Of a DNA stretch of 64,000 nt, positions 23,701 through 36,311 are shown one piece after another. The first letter of the stretch is position 1. Every line of letters begins with the position of its first letter. The stretch comes from Vitellaria paradoxa (Eukaryota > Streptophyta > Magnoliopsida > Ericales > Sapotaceae). The notes beneath the pieces were generated by a model. That model saw only the letters and a program-made list of their open reading frames with translations, did no database searches and was not told the origin of the DNA. The position numbers and the translations under genes are program-made. The stretch lies in the NCBI GenBank assembly GCA_019916065.1, contig CM034239.1, forward strand, positions 42,920,663-42,984,662. The letters run 5' to 3'.

Positions 23701-26700
23701 ACAAATACAACCGACGTTAATTTTCCCAAGCAAATAAGCGATATGCCAACCGGCACAATCGTATTCACTGCTCGCAATGAGCAAGGTATATATATATGTT
23801 GGGCATAATAATACTAAAGCTGTACTCTTGCCGAACAGGTTTAGTCTGGTGCCACGTAGCGTGGTGCCGAGCAAATTCACATAAGCCACTTAGCCACTTT
23901 GCCGAGCACGTTCCGTTTGGACACGTGGCATCCCGCCGAACAACTGATTATTGGCACGAGGGTTCCACGTGAGTGTTATACGTGAATACACGATTTAGAG
24001 TTAGTGCTCCAAAGAGTACCCTGAATCCCGACATCAATAAACAATGTATAACCACGTGGCTATAGCCGAGGAATCTAGTTTGCTCAGCCTATATGTCGAT
24101 GGCCAGTAAATGTCAAACCTAGGGCCCACAGCCTTTAAAGAAGGCTCATGACCATAAATGCACCTTAGTTAGGATTGAACTAGGTACTTGTCTCTGGAGA
24201 TGTAACTAAATCGGTCTATCTCGTTACGATTCGGTGGCTGATGCGACAAGAAGACAGTATGACCCTGAAATTCAGGTTGTAATGCCGTGTTAAACCACCA
24301 GAAGCATTAAATGAAAGGCACGGTGTATTTATGAGGGGTCTGAGGCATTAAATGAAGGGGAAGGGCATTTAAAGCAAGAGTGTAAAAGAGGGACACGGCA
24401 GTGTGCGTAATGTCGAGTCATAGGTATGCTGTAATCATTACTCAGACCACTATATATGGATATACAACTGAATCACGGAGGTAAGCTGACTATTGCCAAC
24501 TGAAACTTTGACTCCTTTATTTTCAGAAAACTTTCTTTCTTGGGTGACTTGCTGACTTAATCATCGGAGGGTTTTCCGGCCTGAGACCTCCTCTCCGGCC
24601 GTCACCTTTCTTTCTGTCTTTGTTCGGCAGGTCGGCGATTGCATTTCCGGTTGGCGTGGTCAGCAGTTCCGGCGGTAATTTCTGCTGCCGAACATTTGGC
24701 GCCCACCGTGGGGCTCGTTGTCTAGCCCATCATCGTGTTCACTAGCTTTTTTATTGTTTCTTTGTTAAGTCTCCAGTATTTGTCCACATAATGACTTCGG
24801 GAGGAAACACTACCCCACCACCATCTCCACGGGCAGGAGACACTTCCACTCCTGCCAAAACTAAAGGGAGTGCGTTGGTTATCCGGACTCCAGGTCTGGA
24901 GTCCGCCCGGAAAAGAAAAACAGAGGATCCTCAGGTATTGAAACGGAGAGAAGAGCTGATGGCTAAGGCCAGTGAAAAGCAGGCAGAACTGGAGGAGATT
25001 TTGCTGGAATTGAGTAAGGAAAAGGGAAAACCCCCTGCTAGCCATACTGCTGATTCTGGTCAATCTGACTCGGAATCTGATGAAAGTTACGATGCTCTTT
25101 ACGAGGACCCCACTGATGAGGATGACGGGGACACCCATGAACAGAAGGAGGTGCGCTCTCGCTCGCGACGTGATGTCTCTCCTTCCAGGAAGGACTCGCG
25201 CCGTGCTAAACCGGTCGCAAAACGTGACGTGAGATCCGATGTTGACGCGCCCATCAAAGCGCATCACCAAAGGAATTCCTCAAAAAAGATGCTGGAGGCG
25301 CACTCAGAGGAGGCGGATAGCTCGGACCAAGAAGAGCTAACCTTAAAGCGTAAGAAAGCGGGAAAGGTAAAGATGGAAGACTGGGGGCAAGCAGAGGAAT
25401 GGAGTGCTCAGGGCCAGAGCACACGAATGATGGCAAGGAAAGCCTTGGGGCGAATCTCTGCCTCCCCATTCGTCGATGAAATAATTGATGCGGAGCCTCC
25501 GGAGAAATTCCAAACTCCGAGACTTAATCTCTACGATGGGAGAACTGACCCCCTGGCCCACTACCGTCACTACATGCAGGCCATGACATTATGGAACAGC
25601 AACGACCACCTCATGTGCAAAGTATTCCCTTCCAGTTTGGGGGATACAGCGCTTCAGTGGTTCCATAAACTGCCCCCTGGCAGTATTCGGTGTTGGCAGC
25701 AACTGGCGGAGGAGTTCGTTACCCGGTTTCTGGCTAACACAAAACAGCCTAAAACCGCTGACGCTCTCCTCACAATGAAAAGAAAGTCCGGGGAGTCATT
25801 GAGAGATTATTCCCGCCGTTACCTGGAGCTCTACAATGAGGTGGGAGAATGCTCGGAGCAATTGGCGGTCACCTCGTTCAAATTGGGGTTGCGGAAGGAG
25901 GATAGGCTGTGGCTCTCCTTGACCAAAAAGCCAGCAGCCAACATGTCGGATCTTATGTGTCGAATCGAGAAGTACGCCAAGGTGGAGGACGAGACACAGC
26001 CGGCCGAGCAGAAAGAAAGGAGATCCCAGGGCCAGACAAGAGAGAAAAGACGGGGAGACGGCCGCCGATTCATTGACGAGGGGAAGTCAGTCTTTGAAGC
26101 GGTCAATACGGTGTTCAAAGAGCCAATCTTCAAGATCCTTCCCCAAATAAAAAATAGGCCATATTTCAGATGGCCCGGAAAGCTGCCGGATTTCCCTGGA
26201 AAGGAGAATTCCAAAAACTACTGCGCGTATCATCAAGACAAGGGGCATCGCACCGGAGCCTGCCGATCGCTACGACATCATCTGGAGGAATTGGTGCGCA
26301 GAGGCCACCTTAAAGAGTTCGTCGATGAGGGCAGAACCAGAGAAGCAGCCCCACAGGATAGAGAGCCAAGGAGGCAACGAGAAGAGACTGCCGAGGAGGA
26401 GGCAGCCGAAGAGGCTCAACCCCCACCAAGGGCCAGGGCGCGCAGAGATGTCCCGAGACCTGCAGTCATCCACGTGATTCATATGGAACGGCGACCCCAG
26501 AGTGTCATCAATCATGTCCCTAATCCACCAAGCTAAAGAAATCTTGGGCGTCGCGGGTCAGCCGAACAAGCGCCCAAGGACAGCCGCCATGGAGGAAATC
26601 ACTTTTCATGAAGACGAGCATCCTGGTGTTCAGCTGCCGCACAATGATGCCCTAGTGGTCACTCTGGGCATGTTTAATTCAGAAGTAAGGAGAATCCTGG

Positions 26701-29700
26701 TAGATGCAGGAAGCTCAACAGAAGTTATGTTCCTGAGCTTATTTAAGAAGCTCGGATTAACTGAAGAAGATCTGGAACCGGCAGAATGCCCGCTCATAGG
26801 ATTCAATTCTGCTCCTGTCTGGCCTCTGGGCAGAGTCGTCATTCCTGTCCGCGTGGGTCCGGTGGAGCAAGAGGTTGAGTTCACTGTTGTGGATTCCCCC
26901 TCTTCCTACAACGCTATAGTAGGGAGATCGTGGATTCACGCTCTGAAGGCGGTCCCCTCAACCTACCACCAGGTGCTGAAGTTCCCCTATTGCGGGGAAG
27001 TGATTTCTATTTTGGGGGATCAGAATACCTCCCAAAAGTGTTTCTCTGCAGCCCTAAAGTCCAAAATGATCCCCGAACAAGTCCAGCTGGCGGAACTACC
27101 CGAGGACACACCAAAGATCGATGATGTCGGTGGTGATCCGCAGATGAAAGCCACAGAGGATTTGGAGAAATATCAAATTGGCCCGGTTGAGGATGATAGA
27201 TTCTTCCTGATCGGCGCTAACCTGAGCGCCGAGGAAAAACTAGAGCTAACGGAGATGCTCTTGAAGAATATTGGAACGTTCGCCTGGACTCCACACGAAA
27301 TGCCAGGCATTTCCCCCGAAGGTCATGACTCATAAGTTGAATGTGAATCCGGAGGTAAAGCCTGTGGTACAAAAAGCAAGGCGATCAGCTCTGCAACACG
27401 CAGAAGCTGTCATTGAGGAGGTCGGCCGACTGTTAGAGGCGGAGGGCCATTCGGGAAGTCTCATACCCGGAGTGGTTAGGCTAATACGGTCGTGGTCAAG
27501 AAGAAGAATGGGAAGTAGGAGAGTCTGCGTAGACTACACAGACCTGAACAAGGCCTGCCCTAAGGATCCATTCCCCCTGCCAAAGATCGACCAACTCGTT
27601 GATTCAACTGCTGGATGTTCCAGGATGTCGTTCCTGGACGCTTATAGGGGATATCACCAAATCCCTATGTTCGGCCCTGATGAGGAAAAAACTTCTTTCA
27701 TAACCCCGCGAGGCATATACTGTTATAGAGTTATGCCATTCGGGCTGAAGAACGCTGGAGCCACCTATCAACGGCTGGTTACAAAAATATTCAAAAAAGA
27801 CCTCGGGCAGACGATGGAGGTCTACATTGATGATATGGTGGTAAAAAGCAAGGAGCCGAACACACACCTCCAACATCTCCAACATGTTTTCTCTACCCTT
27901 GATCGGTATGGGTTAAAATTAAATGCTGCCAAGTGTGCCTTCGGAGTTGGCTCGGGTAAATTTTTGGGCCACTTGGTGAGCAGAAGGGGAATTGAGGCTG
28001 ATCCCGAGCAAATACGTGCCATCCAATCTGTTTCGCCCCCGCGCACAAAAAAGGAGGTACAGAAGCTCACAGGGATGGTGGCGGCACTCAACCGGTTTAT
28101 TAGCAGATCATCCGACAAGTGCCGGCCATTCTTTAGACTGCTCAAAGGGGCCAATAAGATGCAATGGGATGCTGAGGCGGATGCGGCACTGGAAAAGCTT
28201 AAAGAATACCTAACAACTGTCCCAATATTGTCAACACCGCAGCCGGGGGATATTTTGCAGCTATATCTGGCAGTCTCAGAGCATGCAGTCAGTGCCGTCT
28301 TGCTGAGAGAGCAACAAGGGAAGCAGCATCCTATTTACTATGTGAGCAAAACAATGCAAGGAGCAGAGACCAGATATCTGCCCCTAGAGAAGTTGACCCT
28401 GGCACTAATAATGGCATCCAGGAAGCTAGCCCATTATTTCCATGCACACACCATTCAAGTTGTCACCGATCAGCCAATTGGCCATGTTTTAAAGAGGGCT
28501 GATGTATCGGGCCGACTAGCAAAGTGGGCAGTTTCCCTTGGCGCATTCGACATAAAGTTCATCCCAAGAACCGCGATAAAGGCTCAAGTCCTGGCCGATT
28601 TTGTAGCGGAATTTTCCACACCAGCCTGTGGTCAGACAAAAGAAGTGTGGCATGTTGAAATAAAGTCTGCCCCGGCCGAACATAATGAGGCCGAACAAAC
28701 TTGGCAAATCGAGGTTGATGGGTCTTCGACTAGAAAAGGAGGCGGCGTAGGCATAGTTCTGACTACACCAGAAGGGGTCTCAATAGAATATGCAATAAAA
28801 CTCGAGTTCGAAGTCACTAATAATGAGGCGGAGTATGAAGCCCTCCTGGCTGGACTCGACATCGCTCGGCGGCTGATGGCAGATGATATCGTAGTAAGGA
28901 CTGACTCTCAGTTGGTTGCCAACCAGCTAAAGGGTGAGTATATGGCTAGAAGTGAAAAGATGGCAGAGTATTTAGAAGCAGCAAAGAAGAGAATTGAAAG
29001 CTTCAATAAAGCTAGCGTGGAGCTCATTGGCAGGGATCATAACGCTCATGCTGATGCACTTGCAACGCTAGCCGCCTCTTCTCGAATAAGGCTAACTGAC
29101 CAGGTCTTTATGGAAGTCATAAAAAGGCCGAGCATAACGAAAGACGTAGAGGTAATGTGTGCTGACCCAGCCCCATCTTGGATGGATCCAATCATTACTT
29201 ACTTGAAGGACGGAACACTTCCCGTAGATAAGACAGAAGCGAAGAAACTGAGAATAAAAGCCGCCAGGTTTTGGCTGTCTCCTGATCAGAAGTTATACAA
29301 AAAGTCATTCACAGGCCCGTATCTCCTTTGTGTTCATCCCGATAAAGTGCAAGACTTTCTTTACGAGCTTCATGAAGGTGTCTGTGGAGCACATACTGGG
29401 GGCAGATCACTGGCGCACCGAGCAATTACTCAAGGGTATTGGTGGCCGAAGATGGGATATGACGCTCAGGCCTATGTTCGGAAATGCAAGAAATGTCAGA
29501 AGTTCGCTCCCATTCCTCATCAGCCGGCCCAGGAACTCAGCCCGCTTACCAGCCCTTGGCCGTTCGCTCAATGGGGACTTGATATTGTGGGACCTCTGCC
29601 TTCCGCTTCGGGAAATAGAAAGTTCTTAGTGGTCGGCACCGACTACTTTACTAAGTGGGTGGAAGCAGAACCCCTAGCTCACATCAAAGATGCTGATACC

Positions 29701-32700
29701 ATTCGATTTATTTGGAAGAACATCATTACCAGGTATGGCATCCCTAGGACACTTATTTCCGACAATGGGACGCAATTTGACAGTGCCCCGTTTAGGGAAT
29801 ATTGTTCTAGATATGGAATCAAGAATATTTACTCTACACCAGCTTACCCCCAAAGCAACGGTCAAGCTGAGGCAACGAACAAAGTTATTCTCAATGGGAT
29901 TAAGAAAAGACTGGAAGCGGCAAAAGGAAGATGGGTGGATGAATTGCCATCAGTACTGTGGACCTATCGAACAACCCCTAGAAGATCAACCGGAGAATCT
30001 CCCTTCTCTCTGGCTTACGGTGTCGAAGCCGTCATACCCTTAGAAGTTGGCCTCCCTAGCATCAGAACTCTATCATTTGACAGAGGGGAGAATGATCAAG
30101 CTATGGGAATAAGCCTGGATCTAATTGATGAAAGAAGGGAACTGGCAGCATTAAGGTTAGCCAACTACCAGCAAGAGACAAGGAAGAAATTTAATAAAGG
30201 GGTCAGACGTAGAGAATTCCGTACTGGCGATCGGGTGCTGAGAAAATTGATGGGAAGCAGGAAAGATCAAACTGAAGGAAAGTTAGGAGCTAATTGGGAG
30301 GGACCATTCACCGTCTCTGAGGTGCTCGGCAATGGCGCCTACAAGTTAATTGACATGGAGGGAAAGCCAATCAAAAGACCGTGGAATATAGCCCATCTAA
30401 AGTTGTACTATCATTAATTTTTTCTTCACATTTGTTGACTAAAGACTTTGTACGTATATTGAAAAGCAATCCTTTTTACAAAGCAAAAGCAAACTCAAAA
30501 GCTTGAGATCATTCCCTGCTCAACAAAAAGACGCCACATCACTTTGGGTGGTGGCATGGAGAGGAGCCATGCTCGGCATCCCGAACATTGGTACGAAAAG
30601 AATGCCCCATCTCCATCGATGTTGGCACATTTCTGGTTTATTTACTGACCAGGAAATACTCTTTAGGCTGAGATTCAATTCCTCAGTCTCCTGAAAAGAA
30701 TTATCAAAAGAAGCCACGCTCGGCTTGCCCAGCGTTGGCACATTCCTGGTTTATTTACTGACCAGGAAATACTCTTTAGGCTGAGATTCAATTCCTCAGT
30801 CTTCTGAAAAGAATTATCAAAAGAAGCCACGCTCGGCTTGCCCAGCGTTGGCACATTCCTGGTTTATTTACTGACCAGGAAATACTCTTTAGGCTGAGAT
30901 TCAATTCCTCAGTCTTCTGAAAAGAATTATCAAAAGAAGCCACGCTCGGCTTGCCCAGCGTTGGCACATTCCTGGTTTATTTACTGACCAGGAAATGCTC
31001 TCTAGACTGAGATTCAATTCCTCAGTCTCCTGAAAAGAATTATCAAAAGAAATCCATGCTCGGTTTGCCGACCATTGGTACAAAGAGAACCCACATCATT
31101 TCTGATGGTGGCCCAATCTTGATTTATTCATCGACTAGAAACGATTTTTTCTAAAAATCAAGATTCGATTCCTTGGTTTGTTAATTGGAAGCAAAAGAAG
31201 CATGTTCTAAAGAGCTCAACGCCAGTATCATCATAAAGGTACACATTTTGCGATGCTCGGCATGAGACTAAAAAGCGAAGATTTATCAGAAGATAGTTAC
31301 CCCCGTTATTATGAGAAAGAGGACAGCCGAACTTATCGAGGTATGTGAGATTTATTAAAGTTATGCCTCTTTAACAAAAGCTTGAAGTTATTTTATGAAA
31401 AGCAAATTACTACATGAGCTTGTTACCTCTGAAGGGTTTACTATTTAAAGTATTTTTGCTAGAAGTTGTGGTTGCTCGGCAAAGTGGTACAAATGCAGAC
31501 ACCATACATACTTCAATATAAAGCATAAAATATACAAATGGAAAGACAGACTGTCAAAAGGGAACAATTCAAAAGCTTTCATTACATGCCTTAGAGTACG
31601 GTTACAATACATTTTACATAACTATTAATCAAAGAAGCTATCCTAAATCTAAGATGAGACATTAACATTTGTTGTAAGGGTTTGTAGCTATTTCGTGGGA
31701 GAAAACGTCTAGGTACTCCTCGGCTGCGCTCCTTATAATTCTGTCAGCAAACCAGTTAAGGCATTCCCCAATCAATTCATCGGCAGTTCTAAAGAAACAA
31801 AGACAGAGAAAAATAAAACAAGATTAGACAGAAGTCAAACTTCGTTCATTCATTTGGAATTAAAAGTTCAATATCATTACATCAAGAACAAAAAATACAT
31901 GTGTGTACAAAAAGGCTCACTTCTCTCCTCCCTTAGTAGGATCACTCTCCACAATTAAATCAACTTGTTCAAGCACTTGGGAGGCGTCCTTCTGGGCACT
32001 ATCCACCTCAACCTCCCCCTCGTCGATTGTTTCTTCGGCAGTATGAATTGAGGGAGTTTGAGGGGGACGCTCAAAGCTGAATTGAGGGATCGGGCGCTCT
32101 GGATCAGGATAAGGGACCTCCTTGTATATGGGGTTGGTGGGATCAACGTTGTTCTTCTTCATTGCGGCCTCCCAACCCTCAAGAAAGAAGTCGTTGTGAG
32201 CATCCCTCATCTGATCCACGCAATCGTTAATCTGGGCTTCCACCTCAGCTTTGGCTTTGTCCTCGGCTTCTTGGAGGGCAGCTTCCTTCTCTGCCAGGGC
32301 TCGAGTCTTCAGTGCAAGCTCTGCCCGAAGTTTGACAAGCTCCTGCTTTGATCTCTCTTGCTCGGCCCTGGAAGCCTCCAACTCCTTAATGAGTAACTCC
32401 TGCCCAGTCTTCATGGAGGACAACTCAATCTCGGCCGTGGAAAGTTTGCCCTTGACCACTAAAAGCTCCTCGTCTTTATGATTTAGGATCTTATCCATTG
32501 ACTGCACACGAGCTATGCTTCCAGCAACTTGGCCAAGGGCAGTGTTGAGTTGATGCTCAATCTCTTTATTTTCATCCTGAAGCCGACTTCTCTCTTTTGC
32601 CAGAGCGTCATTGCTGGATTGGAGATTCTTATTCTCCTTCTCCAAGGACCTCACGCTCGATTTCAACTCCCTTATTTCCGTTTTATCCAGCTCGGCTCTG

Positions 32701-35700
32701 GTTTCGAATGTTCGGCTCCTGGCAATTAACTCCATTGTGTGGAGAGAAGTCTGCAGAAAGAACAGAAAGTTAGGAAAAATTATAATAACGAAAGGATTCA
32801 CATAAAGGAATATTATAGTACTTACAGAGATAATGTTCTTCATCAGAATTTTGTGGATATCCTCCGTCCTATTCTTCCTCGTATTAAGAACGTCCCGAGG
32901 AGGGAGGATACCCTTGAGATACTCTTCGGCATGGTTGAAGGCAGTGTCTTGGATAGTGAAGGGACGGCCTTGAGGGTGTTCGAGGCTGGGAATAAGGATT
33001 TCTGGAATAAACGGAGGGGAGTCTCGAACCGGATTGGCCGGATACTCGATGGCTAGAGGCACGGGCCCAACTGGTTGAGCAGGTAACGGCTCGGAGGTTC
33101 TCGGTGGTGCGTCTTTGGTGGGTGGCACGACCTTGGAAGGTGCTGGCCCCCTCGCGGCGTCCTCCTTCGATAGCTTCGCCTGCTCGGCCGTTGGAGCCGC
33201 GTCCGCAGATTGTGTCCTGGCCCTCTTCTGCTCAGGAGGGCCAGATGGCCCCTTCTGAGCTGCCTCCTGCTCCTTCCCCTTCTCCATTTTGACCTTCATT
33301 ATTTGCTCGGCAGTTGAAGGAGCAGGGGCACTCCCCTCACCAGTCTTCCTCTTCCCAACAGCCTTTTGCTCGTCCGCCTTCTTCTTCTGGGCCTCTCCAG
33401 CCCTTTGCCCTTTTGCCTTCGCCATGGCGAGCTTCTTGTAATCGATCTTCGGGGCCATCACTTCTTCTTCTTCCCCTTCTAAATCTGAAAAGTAGTCGAA
33501 GGCAGGGGGTATCTCAACTTCTTCTTCTTCCTCTTCCTCTTCCTCCTCGTCTAAAAGAACAAACTGTCGCTTCCTCGGCTGTTCGGAAGGCTCAGGAACT
33601 GCAACTTGAGGGGCTTGAACTTGCTCGGCAACAAGTGGGATGGCGAATGGAGGGGGGCGAGTCCACCCTGGATGCCTTAAGGCGTAGTAGTTCTCTTTCT
33701 CTTCAGCAGAAGCCCGAAACCACCACTGAAGACGCCTAATAGCCTCCGAAGTTGCGAAACCTTGAGGGGGGCAATGAATGTCTGATGAGAAGGGGTGAAG
33801 TTGAACAAAATCGGAACTGCTCTGGCAAAGGGATAGAGATCTGGACCCCCGAGGAATTTGAACACCTCCTTCAAGTGGTCCTTGTCAGCACGAATGCCAG
33901 TAGCCCAGAACTTCTTTAACTGAACACCTGCACAGATATTAAATCAAACAGTTAGTATGCTTAGAAGTGAGGGTAAAGAAGAATAAGAACTGGTAGGATT
34001 TGAAATCAACCAACCTGGGCCCAAAGAAACCCGAGGGACGATTGGAAAACGATCTTCGTCTGGATCGTGTGTCCAGTGACCTGTGACGACGCACAGGTCA
34101 CTTTCTGACTTAATCGTATCAGGCAGCATGTGGACCAAGGCCTTTTCTGGTCGGGATTTCAGGTACCACCTGTTCTCATCCTTCCTCACCTTCTGGATTG
34201 AGTAACAGTAAAGAAGATCGTACTCGGATATGTGGAATCCGTATCGCCTGTTTATTTCTATCACCCCATTAACGATTCTATAAAAGTTATGGGTGAGGTT
34301 CCTAGGGCCAAGGTCCAGAATGCTCATCATAGAGCGAAGAAAGGGGTGCAGGGGGAACCTAAGGCCACCTTCGGTGATTGCCACTATGGGGAATTCCCCT
34401 GTTTCACGCTCGCCTTGTTCGGCGAGCCTGATACCTACGTTCTGAGGAATCTGGTATTTCTCCTTGAAAATCCTAACCTTTTCCTCAGAACTTAGCTCGT
34501 TCGCGAGTCTACCCATAACGGAAAATTTGAAGAAAAAAGAGGATTAACTCACCGGAAATGAAGGACGACGGGAAGGGTGAAAGCTTGCGAAGACGAAAGC
34601 TCAGAGGAAAAGAAGCAAGGGAAATCTGTAGACTCAAATCGCAGAAAAGAGGTAAGAGAAGATTAATCAGGTATATATGTATATGTGTATGTATCTCTGA
34701 GGGAAACCGAAGCGTTTCCAACGAAAAGGCAATGGGCGGTAAAAATGGCATTTATTACCGCCCCAATTTTCAAATTTCTGACCATTCACGTTTTAACACC
34801 TCGTATCTGGGAAACCGCGTAAGCGGCGCAGCAGATGAAAAGCTGAAAGGGCCCTGCGCGTGTCGTCACGAGGAGAGAGAAAAGTCCAATCAGATTTGAT
34901 ACGCGTCAGGGACATACTAAACGACAAACTGCGTAGGAGGGTTGAAGGATCAGGGAGGTAAGGTTATTCTGCTCTGCTACTCTGCTCGGAAAATATCTTT
35001 TCTCGACCAGAGTGGGGGCAAAATGTTGGGCATAATAATACTAAAGCTGTACTCTTGCCGAACAGGTTTAGTCTGGTGCCACGTGGCGTGGTGCCGAGCA
35101 AATTCACATAAGCCACTTAGCCACTTTGCCGAGCACGTTCCGTTTGGACACGTGGCATCCCGCCGAACAACTGATTATTGGCACGAGGGTTCCACGTGAG
35201 TGTTATACGTGAGTACACGATTTAGAGTTAGTGCTCCAAAGAGTACCCTGAATCTCGACATCAATAAACAATGTATAACCACGTGGCTATAGCCGAGGAA
35301 TCTAGTTTGCTCGGCCTATATGTCGATGGCCAGTAAATGTCAAACCTAGGGCCCACAGCCTTTAAAGAAGGCTCATGACCATAAATGCACCTTAGTTAGG
35401 ATTGAACTAGGTACTTGTCTCTGGAGATGTAACTAAATCGGTCTATCTCGTTACGATTCGGTGGCTGATGCGACAAGAAGACAGTATGACCCTGAAATTC
35501 AGGTTGTAATGCCGTGTTAAACCACCAGAAGCATTAAATGAAAGGCACGGTGTATTTATGAGGGGTCTGAGGCATTAAATGAAGGGGAAGGGCATTTAAA
35601 GCAAGAGTGTAAAAGAGGGACACGGCAGTGTGCGTAATGTCGAGTCATAGGTATGCTGTAATCATTACTCAGACCACTATATATGGATATACAACTGAAT

Positions 35701-36280
35701 CACGGAGGTAAGCTGACTATTGCCAACTGAAACTTTGACTCCTTTATTTTCAGAAAACTTTCTTTCTTGGGTGACTTGCTGACTTAATCATCGGAGGGTT
35801 TTCCGGCCTGAGACCTCCTCTCCGGCCGTCACCTTTCTTTCTGTCTTTGTTCGGCAGGTCGGCGATTGCATTTCCGGTTGGCGTGGTCAGCAGTTCCGGC
35901 GGTAATTTCTGCTGCCGAACAATATAGGTTATATATTTATTTGCAGGCATTGGGAGACCATAGTGTCAGATCCATGGGTATTTTGTAGCTGTTTCTGTTT
36001 GATTACCCAGAATGTGTAAGTATAGAAATTTTCGAGGCTTGTAGGCCCAGATAAAGTTCAATTGATCATTCTTGTTTTTATTGTGACCCTTAGGTCAGTT
36101 AAAAATTAAAATTTTATAGTTTCTAAACATTTGATTTAAAAAAATAAAAATCTGCCTTTATTTCTTTTCCAATTCCGCATTGTTTGGGTAGCTGTGCTGC
36201 CTCTTCCCAATTTTTCCCAGCTGCCAAACAGAGCCAATTGGCAATCTTGTATGTTTTTCCATGCAATTTGAAAAGAAAAA

Positions 36281-36311
<31 letters not shown>

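Larger units (their letters stand above)
23797..35921 (+). mobile_element. Full-length Ty3/gypsy LTR retrotransposon, Tat-type, 12.1 kb
   Basis: Order: 5' LTR, primer-binding site, gag, protease, reverse transcriptase with RNase H, second (archaeal-type) RNase H, integrase, tandem repeats, antisense gene, polypurine tract, 3' LTR. Dual RNase H and an extra antisense gene between integrase and 3' LTR are known marks of the plant Tat lineage. It is inserted in the sense direction, 11 bp past the splice donor of the OB-fold exon. The coding region has at least two frame changes, so this copy is probably not autonomous despite its near-identical LTRs. Confidence 0.93.

Noticed and set aside
24722..25270. 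182-residue minus-strand frame opposite gag
   Set aside because: It is the shadow of the gag coding strand; composition mirrors gag and there are no motifs of its own.
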